Of a stretch of 64,000 nucleotides of DNA, positions 35,816 to 45,674 are shown piece by piece. Each line of letters starts with the position of its first letter. The first letter of the stretch is position 1. This DNA comes from Cryobacterium sp. CG_9.6. Its GTDB lineage: Bacteria; Actinomycetota; Actinomycetes; Actinomycetales; Microbacteriaceae. The stretch is taken from assembly GCF_029893365.1 (NCBI RefSeq), contig NZ_JARXUZ010000002.1, positions 62,001 through 126,000 on the forward strand, read 5' to 3'. The notes below the pieces were generated by a model that was not told the origin of the DNA, made no database searches, and was given only the letters and a program-made list of their open reading frames with translations. Both the position numbers and the translations under genes were made by a program.

Positions 35816-36606
35816 GGTCCTCTGGGCGAGCGGGTCTCTTCGTGCAGGGTCGCCAGGAGTGTGCGTTCGTATCCGGCGAACTCTGCTGAGGTGGTCATCG
35901 ACAGCGCGCGCGGCCGGGGCAGGTCGATGGTCAGGTTCAGCCGCACGGATGCCGGCCGCGCGCTGAGAACGACCACCCGGTCGGCAAGGTAAATCGCCTC
36001 ACGGATGTCGTGGGTGATCAGCACCGCAGTCCAGGCGTTCTGGGACCACACCCCTTGCAGCCAGGACTGCATGTCGGTGCGGGTGAGGGAGTCCAGGGCC
36101 CCGAAGGGTTCGTCCAGCAACAGGACATCTCTGCCCTGCACCACGGTGCGCAGCAAGGCCGCGCGCTGGCGCATGCCCCCGGAGAGTTCGAAAGGATGTG
36201 CATCCTCAAAACCAGACAGGCCGAAGGCTGCAAAGAGACTGGCCGCCCGTGCTCGGGCGATCTTCTTAGTTTCCCCCGCCACCTCGAGGCCGAGGGACGT
36301 GTTCTCCAGAATGCTCCGCCACGGGAACAACAAATCCTTCTGCGGCATGTATGCAAAGTGTTCATGGTCACCGGTGACGACATGCCCGTCGACCAGGACC
36401 TCCCCGGAACTGGCCGTCTCCAGGCCGGCCATAATGTTGAACATGGTGCTCTTCCCGCATCCGCTCGGACCGATCACGGCAACGAATTCGCCCGGCTGCG
36501 CCGAGAAGGCGACGTCGTCGAGGACCGGCCGTACCTGCCCGCGGCCGAGCGGAAACGACTTACATATTTTGCGCAGTTCGATCTTCGGGGGAGTCGCCTC
36601 AGCCAT
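35812..36606 (-). CDS. ABC transporter ATP-binding protein (ThiZ/SsuB-like)
   Basis: 264-residue importer ATPase. Walker A is GPSGCGKST (about 41-49), the Q loop is YMPQKDLLFPWRS, the signature is LSGGMRQRAAL, Walker B is VLLLDEPFGALD, and the H loop is LITHDIREAIYLAD. It belongs to the TauB/SsuB/ThiZ group that energises nitrate/sulphonate/HMP-precursor uptake. It overlaps the permease gene by 8 bp as last gene of a TPP-riboswitch operon. Confidence 0.92.
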   Translation of the reverse strand: MAEATPPKIELRKICKSFPLGRGQVRPVLDDVAFSAQPGEFVAVIGPSGCGKSTMFNIMAGLETASSGEVLVDGHVVTGDHEHFAYMPQKDLLFPWRSILENTSLGLEVAGETKKIARARAASLFAAFGLSGFEDAHPFELSGGMRQRAALLRTVVQGRDVLLLDEPFGALDSLTRTDMQSWLQGVWSQNAWTAVLITHDIREAIYLADRVVVLSARPASVRLNLTIDLPRPRALSMTTSAEFAGYERTLLATLHEETRSPRGP

Positions 36607-37393
36607 GCCAGCTCCTGCGTTCCTTCGAACTCCAAGGAATGATCGCCCGTTCGGCGACGTAGGTCAACAGGAACAGGCACACGCTCACGAACGCGGTCAC
36701 CGCAACGGCAGCCAACACAAGATCGGTGCGAAAGGAGTTCTTCATCATCGCCATATAAATGCCCAGGCCTCGCTCGGCGCCGACGTACTCGGCAAAAATG
36801 GCACCGGTGACGGCGTAGGCGATTCCGATTCGAAGGGCCGTGAAGAACGAGGGAAGCGCCGACGGAAGACGCACGTACACGAACTGCTTCCACCGGTTGG
36901 CCCCCATGCTGCGCAGCAGATTGATCGCGTCCCGATCGGTGCGGTTGAAACCGTCAATCAGTCCGACCGTGACCGGAAAGAATGTCACCAGGGCGATGAC
37001 GATGACTTTGGGTAGCAGTCCGAATCCGAACCAGATGACCATCAGCGGCGCGATCGCAATGATGGGTATGGCTTGGGATGCCACCAGCAGTGGCACCAGT
37101 GCTCGCCGCAGCCCTGGTGAAAAATCGATCAGGATCGCCAGCGTCCACGCGACGGTCAGGGAGACGGCGAAGCCGAGAAACGTTTCTTGCAGGGTGGGGA
37201 GCGTATTGTCCCAGATCGCGGTGCGGGCCTCCCAGCCCTGCTGAAGAATGCGTTGCGGTGAGGGCAGGATCGCCGGCTGCACTCCGCCTGCCGTCACCGC
37301 CACCTGCCAGGTAATCACGAGCGCGGTAAGGATCGCGGCGGGAGGCGCGAGCGCCGAGAGTACCCTCGTGCGGGGCGCTGGAGCCGGCTTCAC
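36599..37393 (-). CDS. ABC transporter permease (ThiX/SsuC-like)
   Basis: 264-residue permease, BPD_transp_1 type with about six membrane helices (PPAAILTALVITWQVAV at the N-terminus; SLTVAWTLAILIDF; SQAIPIIAIAPLMVIWFGFG; VIVIALVTFFPVTVGLIDGF). The cytoplasmic EAA-type loop is SMGANRWKQFVYVRLPSALP. The start is taken at GTG 37393, seven bases after the substrate-binding-protein stop, because the upstream extension is Arg/Ser-rich and unlike the family. It pairs with the adjacent ATPase and lipoprotein. Confidence 0.9.
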   Translation of the reverse strand: MKPAPAPRTRVLSALAPPAAILTALVITWQVAVTAGGVQPAILPSPQRILQQGWEARTAIWDNTLPTLQETFLGFAVSLTVAWTLAILIDFSPGLRRALVPLLVASQAIPIIAIAPLMVIWFGFGLLPKVIVIALVTFFPVTVGLIDGFNRTDRDAINLLRSMGANRWKQFVYVRLPSALPSFFTALRIGIAYAVTGAIFAEYVGAERGLGIYMAMMKNSFRTDLVLAAVAVTAFVSVCLFLLTYVAERAIIPWSSKERRSWHG

Positions 37394-37400
37394 GGTGATG

Positions 37401-38462
37401 CTATTTTTCGCTGAGGTACTGCTCGGTGAACAATGTCGACGTGTCCAGCGATGCCGTGAGCGGTTTGCCGTCTTCGTCGGCCAAGAGGCCGGCACGGTAG
37501 AGGAAATCGGCCAGCTGCTGCCAGGTTTCTGCCGACTGAGTGCCCACTTTACCGTTGGCATCTGTGAGGTAGGAAGCGCTCAGTTTTTCCTGGCTTTGGT
37601 AAACGAGTTCCGTGTTTTCGAAGACGCCGGGATTGGCATCGATCAAAATCTTCGCCGCGGCATCTGGATGATCGGCGGCGTACTGGTACCCCTGTTGCAG
37701 AGCCTGGACGAACTGAGCAGTGGGGACAGGGTGCTTGGCCGTCCAGGCCCGGTTTGCCTCGACGATCACCGAGTATTGGTCCGGTAGGCCATAGTCGTGC
37801 AGAGCGAAGAACTTCATCGGGGTGCCACGAAGAGCGGCGTCGATACCCTCCCAGGTGGTGAATGCCGAGGTGAAATCAACTTTGCCGGCATAAAGGGCCT
37901 CATAGGCGGAGGTGCCCAGCGTAATTTTCTTAAACTCGCCCGTTCCACCGTCGTTCTTGATGACATCCGCAGCCTCGGTGGGAAAAACTGCGCTGGGGTC
38001 TGCCATGCCGAGGGTCTTGCCGTCGAGGTCTTTGGGGCTGCGAATGTCGTCGCGGCTGGCCAGGACCCCGATCGCCGTAGCGTCGTGTTGCAGCACCGAC
38101 ATTACCGAGATGTTGTCCACACCCGCTGCCGCCGCGAAGGTGGCCACGTCCTGAAAGCTGATACCGAAGTCAGCTGAGCCGGCATTGATGAGTGCGTCAG
38201 TGGATGACTGGCTGTATGGAAGCACCGTCACCTCAAGTCCCGCCTGCGTGAAGTACCCCTTCTCAAGAGCGACATACAACCCGGTGTGATTGGTATTCGG
38301 TGTCCAGTCCAAGGCGAAGGCCACCGGAGTCAACGCGGTAGACGAGTCGGTGCCTGTCGCCGAGCCTGATGCGCAGCCGCTCAAAACGATCGCCGCGGCA
38401 AGAGCCAGCGCGCCGCCCGTCACCCTCGACGAGGGCGCACTTTTGGGTAGAGATGTTTGCAC
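37401..38462 (-). CDS. ABC transporter substrate-binding lipoprotein, NMT1/THI5-like (ThiY-type)
   Basis: 353 residues with a lipoprotein signal (ALALAAAIVLSGC, lipid-attached C30). The mature part reads VAFALDWTPNTNHTGLYVAL then EKGYFTQAGLEVTVLPYSQS, the NMT1/THI5-like signature of ThiY proteins that bind formylaminopyrimidine (HMP precursors). FGISFQDVATFAAAAG and TAIGVLASRDDIRSPKDLDG follow. It is the first gene after a TPP riboswitch. It probably imports a thiamine pyrimidine precursor or degradation product. Confidence 0.92.
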   Translation of the reverse strand: MQTSLPKSAPSSRVTGGALALAAAIVLSGCASGSATGTDSSTALTPVAFALDWTPNTNHTGLYVALEKGYFTQAGLEVTVLPYSQSSTDALINAGSADFGISFQDVATFAAAAGVDNISVMSVLQHDATAIGVLASRDDIRSPKDLDGKTLGMADPSAVFPTEAADVIKNDGGTGEFKKITLGTSAYEALYAGKVDFTSAFTTWEGIDAALRGTPMKFFALHDYGLPDQYSVIVEANRAWTAKHPVPTAQFVQALQQGYQYAADHPDAAAKILIDANPGVFENTELVYQSQEKLSASYLTDANGKVGTQSAETWQQLADFLYRAGLLADEDGKPLTASLDTSTLFTEQYLSEK

Positions 38463-38513
38463 TGTCGTGCCCTCCTTGATTGTAGGAATATCAGGGCACG
38501 GGATGTGAAAGTT

Positions 38514-38604
38514 TGCCTCCCTGCGCTGGCATGATCCAGATCAGGTTCGACGGTCGAAGATTGATAATCTTCCTCTCAGCCCGGCTCACCGGACTCCCGT
38601 GTTC
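38514..38604 (-). promoter_or_regulatory. TPP riboswitch upstream of the ThiY-like ABC operon
   Basis: Read on the minus strand from 38604: AACACGGGAGTCC, a GCCGGGCTGAGAGG block with the invariant CTGAGA, a variable hairpin (GAAGATTATCAATCTTC), then CGAACCTGATCTGG and CAGCGCAGGGAGG. This is the complete TPP consensus, located about 50 bp before the substrate-binding-protein start. Confidence 0.93.
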
Positions 38605-38700
38605 AAGACGAGTGTAACCAAGAAACAGCCAAGCCTGGACAAACAACGTGTTGGTTCACACTCAATGCGTGCGTACCAAGTCATCGAACATCATTATTGC

Positions 38701-38841
38701 GCCGCCGAGGAGGTTGCCGCCGAATCCCCACTGCGTCGAGTCACCACCCCGGAAGAGTTTGCAGACGCCGCGCTGTTCTTCGTCTCTACTTGGTCCCGTT
38801 CTGTGACGGGACAAAATCTTGTTTTTGACGGTGGCTTTGTC
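38701..38841 (+). pseudogene. SDR C-terminal fragment, paralogue of the gene at 33721
   Basis: The frame reads AAESPLRRVTTPEEFADAAL then FFVSTWSRSVTGQNLVFDGG. This is nearly the same as the C-terminus of the SDR at 33721-34485 (STPLRRVTTLAEFADAVLFF, SVTGQNLVVDGG). The N-terminal two-thirds are absent and no start is visible. It flanks the second riboswitch on the opposite strand and suggests a duplicated or rearranged SDR unit. Confidence 0.75.
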
Positions 38842-38959
38842 AACTTTTGGTTGACAGTACCAGCCGAGCTGAACCGAAACTAGAAGTAGAACTAGACCGT
38901 GTTCCCAGGGATTGGCACTCGGTCGGTGACGATTCAGAACTGAACGCTGAACCTGGACA

Positions 38960-39604
38960 TTAATCCAGTGATGGCAGGTATGCGCGCAGTTCTTTCGCTG
39001 CTTCCGAGGGATCCTTCGCCTCGGTGATCGCGCGGACGACAACGACGCGGCTCGCGCCGGCCGTCACGACCTGCTCGATGTTACCGAGATGGATGCCTCC
39101 GATAGCAAACCAAGGCACGACACTTTTCTCAACGCGCACCTGGTTGGCGGCGTAGCTCACCAGTTCAGGCCCTACCGCGGCGCGGCCTGGTTTGGTCGGT
39201 GTTTCCCAGACCGGGCCGACACAGAAATAGTCCAGACTCAGATCGGTCACTGCCTTGTTCACTTGCTCGGGCGTGTGGGTCGACAAACCGACCATGGTCT
39301 TTTCACCCACAAGTCGGCGAGCGAGTGCCAACGGAAGATCTTTTTGGCCAATATGAAAGACCGGAGCCTGAGCGAGAGTCGCTATATCTGCGCGGTCGTT
39401 GACGGCCCAAAGCTTGTCATGCCGCTCTGCGGAACTGCGGAGCACCTGGAGAAGTTCTAATTCTTCGGCGGCCTCTACAGTTTTGTCGCGCAACTGAATT
39501 ATGTCCACGCCTCCTTCAAAGGCCGCGTCGAGAAATGCAGCATAATCACCGCTGACTTTTCGGGCATCGGTGCAGAGATAGAGCTGAGCGCGATCACGAA
39601 GCAT
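38960..39604 (-). CDS. thiE: Thiamine phosphate synthase
   Basis: 214-residue (beta/alpha)8 thiamine-phosphate synthase joining HMP-PP and thiazole phosphate. Family marks are LYLCTDARK, GGVDIIQLRDKT (pyrophosphate-binding Lys/Arg), VGLSTHTPEQVNKAV (the usual VGxSTHT), YFCVGPVWETPTKPG (typical VGPxxxTPTKxG) and WFAIGGIHLGNI. It is divergent from thiO, with start codons separated by about 150 bp holding the thiO riboswitch. Confidence 0.93.
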   Translation of the reverse strand: MLRDRAQLYLCTDARKVSGDYAAFLDAAFEGGVDIIQLRDKTVEAAEELELLQVLRSSAERHDKLWAVNDRADIATLAQAPVFHIGQKDLPLALARRLVGEKTMVGLSTHTPEQVNKAVTDLSLDYFCVGPVWETPTKPGRAAVGPELVSYAANQVRVEKSVVPWFAIGGIHLGNIEQVVTAGASRVVVVRAITEAKDPSEAAKELRAYLPSLD

Positions 39605-39621
39605 AGGCCCTACACTAGGGG

Positions 39622-39747
39622 TGATCTGCGGGAGCCTGCACCGACAAGGGAGACAGGCTGAGAGGGCATCGGTTATTTAGTTACCGGCCGACCGTGTTGT
39701 GCAAACAACTCACCTGATCCGGTTAGTACCGGCGGAGGGAAGGAACT
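39622..39747 (+). promoter_or_regulatory. TPP riboswitch upstream of thiOSGF
   Basis: GCGGGAGCCTGCACCGAC begins the element; CAGGCTGAGAGGG carries the invariant CTGAGA. A longer-than-usual variable arm (GGTTATTTAGTTACCGG and neighbours) precedes CACCTGATCCGGTTAGTACC and GGCGGAGGGAAGG. A TACACT -10-like box lies at 39611-39616. The TTG start of thiO follows directly, so the anti-SD could be part of the switch. Confidence 0.93.
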
Positions 39748-39751
39748 GTCT

Positions 39752-40976
39752 TTGACTAAACCACACGTTTTATGCAGCGTTGATGTCGCTGTGATCGGTG
39801 CCGGCATTGTTGGCCTCGGAATCGCTTGGTCAGCGGCGCAGTCTGGGCGAACAGTCATCGTCATCGACCCGGCGCCAGCTTCGGGGGCGACGTATGCAGC
39901 CGCAGGTATGCTGGCTCCGGTCAGCGAGCTGCACTATCAAGAAGAGGGTCTGCTGGAACTAACGCTGGCCTCAGCGGCGTTGTATCCATCATTCGTGACC
40001 CCCCTGGAAACTGATGGTGCCTGCACTGGATATCAGATCACCAGAACGATTATCGTGGGCGCGGATGCGGCTGACCGGCAAGCGCTGGCTGATCTGCGCC
40101 AAGTTCAGCTGAGGCGGGGGCTCGCCGTAGAGCCGCTCACCATTCGTCAGGCCCGGTCTATGGAACCTATGCTCAGTCCCCAGCTGTCCAGCGCCTTCAA
40201 CGTTGAGCAGGACCATCAGGTTGATCCCCGACAGCTGGCCAAACGGCTGGAGAGCGCCCTTGAGATGTGGGCGAGGCAGAAAGAATGGATGCATAGTCAC
40301 CTGAGTCGGCAGTCAGCTACTGGACTGCTGCACGAAAACCCGGCGAACACTAGCTCGCGTGTCACCGGCGTCGCCTTGGCTGATGGTTCCACCGTTACCG
40401 CGGGCGAGGTGATCGTTGCCAACGGTCTGGCCGCCTCGGACTTGCACGGGCTGCCCGGCTGGCTGAACTTCTCATTGCGTCCGGTGTACGGGGATATTCT
40501 GCGCCTGCGCGTTCCGGAACACTTACAGCCTCTGCTGACGGCGACCATCCGTGGTGTTGTGCGCGGTAACCCGGTCTATATCGTGCCGCGCACAGACGGG
40601 ACTGTGGTGCTGGGGGCCACCTCTCGCGAAGACGGGTCTGCTGCAGTGTCAGCCGGTGGAGTCCATCAATTATTGCGTGACGGCCAGGTTCTAGTGCCCG
40701 CTGTGGCGGAGCTGGAACTCATAGAAATCACAGCCCGTGCGCGGCCGGGAACACCCGACAATGCGCCATTGCTCGGACGTGTCTCGGGCGATTCCGCGCA
40801 GCTTGGCGATGACATTGCGGGACTGATCATCGCCACGGGTTTCTTCCGCCACGGTGTGCTGTTGACACCCATAGCGGCGCAAGTGTGTCGGCAACTGCTC
40901 GACGGTACGCCCGACGCCCGCTGGAACCGCTTCCGACCGGACCGATTTTCACTATCAATCCCACGAAAGGCACCTC

Positions 40977-40984
<8 letters not shown>
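39752..40984 (+). CDS. thiO: Glycine oxidase ThiO
   Basis: 410-residue FAD-dependent amine oxidase (DAO fold) that supplies dehydroglycine for thiazole synthesis. Its FAD motif is VAVIGAGIVGLGIAWSAA; then VIDPAPASGATYAAAGMLAP (typical ASxAAAGML), HQVDPRQLAKRL, and the C-terminal IIATGFFRHGVLLTPIAAQV (HxRxGxLLxP-type). It starts with TTG, since no ATG/GTG is in frame nearby and GGAGGGAAGG precedes. It overlaps thiS by 8 bp. Confidence 0.9.
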
Positions 40985-43229
<2,245 letters not shown>

Positions 43230-43313
43230 ACATCGTTGATTCTGCACCAGATACATCTCGACTGGTGACGAGTGATATTCGAGTTGACGGTATTCCTGCG
43301 TCGATGATTCTGG

Positions 43314-44765
43314 TCAGCGGTGGAGTGTCGGGTAGTGCGCGAACGTGTCTCCGGCGGAGGCTGCGTGCTGCGTCGTCACCTGATAGCTGTAGCCGAGTAG
43401 GTCAGCGACGAGTGGCGGTGGCATCTCGGTCACGAGGTCGTCGAGGGCCCGATTCTTCGCGGCCAGTAGGTTGATCCCGAGGTCACGGATCTTGGTCATG
43501 AGGTAGGAGTGATTGATATGGGTGCCGGCTTGGCCGCCGGGAAATAGCCAGGGGCTGGTTTCGACGTCCCGAGTCCGTGATGGTGCGCGGTGGGCGAGAT
43601 GCGTTCGGACGAGTTCTGCGAATGGTTCGAGGATGAGGACAGGTATCTCGTTGAAGGTGAGGTGCAGGTCACCTTCAACGTCGGTGATTGCGTCGATTTG
43701 TAGGGAAGCGACGCGGCTGAGGGGCTGTGCGTAGAGGACGAGTAGCATGGCGGCGGTTCGGAATGCGACGGTGTCGGGTTCCTCGACGAGGCAGCGTCGG
43801 ATCCATTCAATTCTGTCCTCGTGAGTCATCTTGCGCGTTGATTTTGACTTTCGATGGGGGACGATGAGCGGCGGAACGAGTCGCTCTTTCATGGCAACGA
43901 CTAAGAAGTTCCGGACGGTGAATCGTGTCGTGGGACCGGCTGCGAGCCAGAGGTCGACATGCGCTTGCCGACACTGGTTCAGTGTTCGCCCGTGCTCGTC
44001 ATGTAGCCAGGTCAGGAATGCGATGGCCGCGGTGATCTCTTGCTTGGCGTTGTGCACGGAGCTCTGGCTGTTCGTCGTTGCGGAGCTTTTCCGTCGGATG
44101 CTGCGCAGGTGGTGCCACGTAGCGAACCGCTCGACCGGCTTGCCCAGATCTACGGGCAATGGCTCCAGTTTTTCGGCCAACCAGCGTTCGAACCGTTGTA
44201 GTGCTTCGTCACGTTGGGGGAGGAGATGGGCGTCGACGAGGATGGCCCTCAGATGGTCGATGTGTCGGCTGGTGGGGAGCTGATCGAGGGTGTCATGCGT
44301 GAGTGATCCTTCGTCCGCCCCGAGTTGAGCGAGCGTCGTGCGAACTTTGGGATTCCGCATCCAGGTGTAGATGCTTTCTGGGCGATCGGCCGTGACGAGG
44401 GTCTCGCGAAGAGTGTGTAGCGGGGCGTTGGGACGAGCTTCTAGATCGAAGAGCGCGCTGATGTCGTTGCGCAAAGCACATTCGATGCATGTTGACGTGC
44501 GAAATCGCGGGCGTTCCTGTCCACAGGTGCTGCAGTTGAAACGTTGGCGTATTCCGGTGCACTCAACGCAGGCTGGAGCGCCCATCGGATCTCGTCCAGG
44601 GAGCATCCGATCGACCCCGCAGCCCGGGCATCGCCCGTGGCTGTGCGTTGCGTCGTAGAAGCAGATTCCGCAGATCGCTCCGTCCGGCCAGTGGACAGCG
44701 ATCTTGTTGCATTGCCGTCGGCACCTGTCTGTGAGCCGCAGAGATAAGTGGCCCGGTTCCGGCAC
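43314..44765 (-). CDS. Zinc-ribbon protein with degenerate tyrosine-recombinase fold (transposon target/accessory subunit?)
   Basis: 483 residues. The N-terminus carries six Cys pairs (C15/C19, C32/C35, C46/C49, C66/C69, C78/C81, C93/C96), i.e. about three zinc ribbons. Residues 180-300 resemble an integrase core-binding domain. Residues 315-483 follow the catalytic domain in outline (LLVLYAQPLSRVASLQIDAI with R351 as first Arg; LVADLLGYSYQVTTQHAASA like the LLGHxxxxTTxxY box). The His is Tyr and the nucleophile position is Ala, so strand-exchange activity is unlikely. Its place in the operon suggests TniQ/TnsD-like DNA targeting (inference). Confidence 0.7.
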   Translation of the reverse strand: MPEPGHLSLRLTDRCRRQCNKIAVHWPDGAICGICFYDATHSHGRCPGCGVDRMLPGRDPMGAPACVECTGIRQRFNCSTCGQERPRFRTSTCIECALRNDISALFDLEARPNAPLHTLRETLVTADRPESIYTWMRNPKVRTTLAQLGADEGSLTHDTLDQLPTSRHIDHLRAILVDAHLLPQRDEALQRFERWLAEKLEPLPVDLGKPVERFATWHHLRSIRRKSSATTNSQSSVHNAKQEITAAIAFLTWLHDEHGRTLNQCRQAHVDLWLAAGPTTRFTVRNFLVVAMKERLVPPLIVPHRKSKSTRKMTHEDRIEWIRRCLVEEPDTVAFRTAAMLLVLYAQPLSRVASLQIDAITDVEGDLHLTFNEIPVLILEPFAELVRTHLAHRAPSRTRDVETSPWLFPGGQAGTHINHSYLMTKIRDLGINLLAAKNRALDDLVTEMPPPLVADLLGYSYQVTTQHAASAGDTFAHYPTLHR

Positions 44766-44768
44766 CGC

Positions 44769-45674
44769 TTAGTGGCCGATGAGTAGGGCTTGGCGGGCGG
44801 CGTCGACAACTTCCGGGGTGAGCCCGTCGAGCTTGTTGAGCTTCTGGATTCGTTCGATCTGCGTGACGAGGCGGTCGACGAGGCGGAAGTTCCCACCGGT
44901 CATTCGGACAATTGTGGCGATGGCGGTGGCGTGGCCGATGCCGCCATCATCCGTCACATTTCCTGCCGGGAGGCGGTTGCTGAGCACGGCGGTGAGTTCG
45001 TCGGGGGTGAGTGGTTTGTATTCGTGTGCAAATCCGATGCGGCTGTAGAGCTGCGGGTAGCGGGCGAAGCGTTTCTCAATGCCGGGCATGCCGATCAGGA
45101 TGACGCCCATGTTGTGTCGGTCGAAGTAATCGCGAACTTGCTCGAGGCCTGTTGTTTTGAGGCGGTCGGCTTCGTCGATTATGAGCAGTTCGGTGCGCCC
45201 ACTGGAGCGGGACTGGGTATAGACGTAAGGGTCGACGAGGCCGTGCTCGTGGTAATCGATGGCGAAGGAGATTCGTTGGCAGGCGGTGGGTAGGCCGCGG
45301 TCGATTTCTCGGATCGTCGCGGCGACGCTGGGGGTGAAGAAGGCAGTGTGTGCTTCGAGAACCCGCGGAGGCACCGGGCCGAAGTCGTCTTCAAAGATGG
45401 TTTGCCATTGCTCCCAGTCGTCGGTGCCGGCGTAGTGCCGGGCCGACAGGGTTTTTCCCACGCCGGGTGGCCCCCAGCAGAGGCCGATGTAGCGGTGGGC
45501 GCGCACGGTGTCCGCGAACTCGGTGAACCGGCGGTGCTCCCGCGTTGTTTGGAACGCCGCCATTCCGGTCTTGGGGACCGGGGTGGTGTTGACCTCGCCG
45601 GATCGTTCCAGGAGGAATCGTCGGCCGTCGTCGTTTTTGCCGAGGATGCTGCGCTCGGGGTCAGTCGGTGGCAT
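44769..45674 (-). CDS. TniB/TnsC-like AAA+ ATPase of transposition module
   Basis: 301 residues from ATG 45674, which overlaps the transposase stop by 14 bp. Walker A is GPPGVGKT (about 68-75), Walker B is ELLIIDEADRL (about 162-172), followed by a sensor-like VILIGMPGIEKRFARYP and an arginine-finger region YSRIGFAHEYKPL. This is the TniB/IstB/TnsC class, which forms filaments on DNA, binds the transposase and enforces target immunity. The C-terminal helical lid is complete. Confidence 0.9.
   Translation of the reverse strand: MPPTDPERSILGKNDDGRRFLLERSGEVNTTPVPKTGMAAFQTTREHRRFTEFADTVRAHRYIGLCWGPPGVGKTLSARHYAGTDDWEQWQTIFEDDFGPVPPRVLEAHTAFFTPSVAATIREIDRGLPTACQRISFAIDYHEHGLVDPYVYTQSRSSGRTELLIIDEADRLKTTGLEQVRDYFDRHNMGVILIGMPGIEKRFARYPQLYSRIGFAHEYKPLTPDELTAVLSNRLPAGNVTDDGGIGHATAIATIVRMTGGNFRLVDRLVTQIERIQKLNKLDGLTPEVVDAARQALLIGH

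Noticed and set aside
43230..43320. Terminal inverted repeat of the Tn5053-like module
   Set aside because: The similar TGATTCTG motifs found left and right are in the same orientation and too short to call ends.
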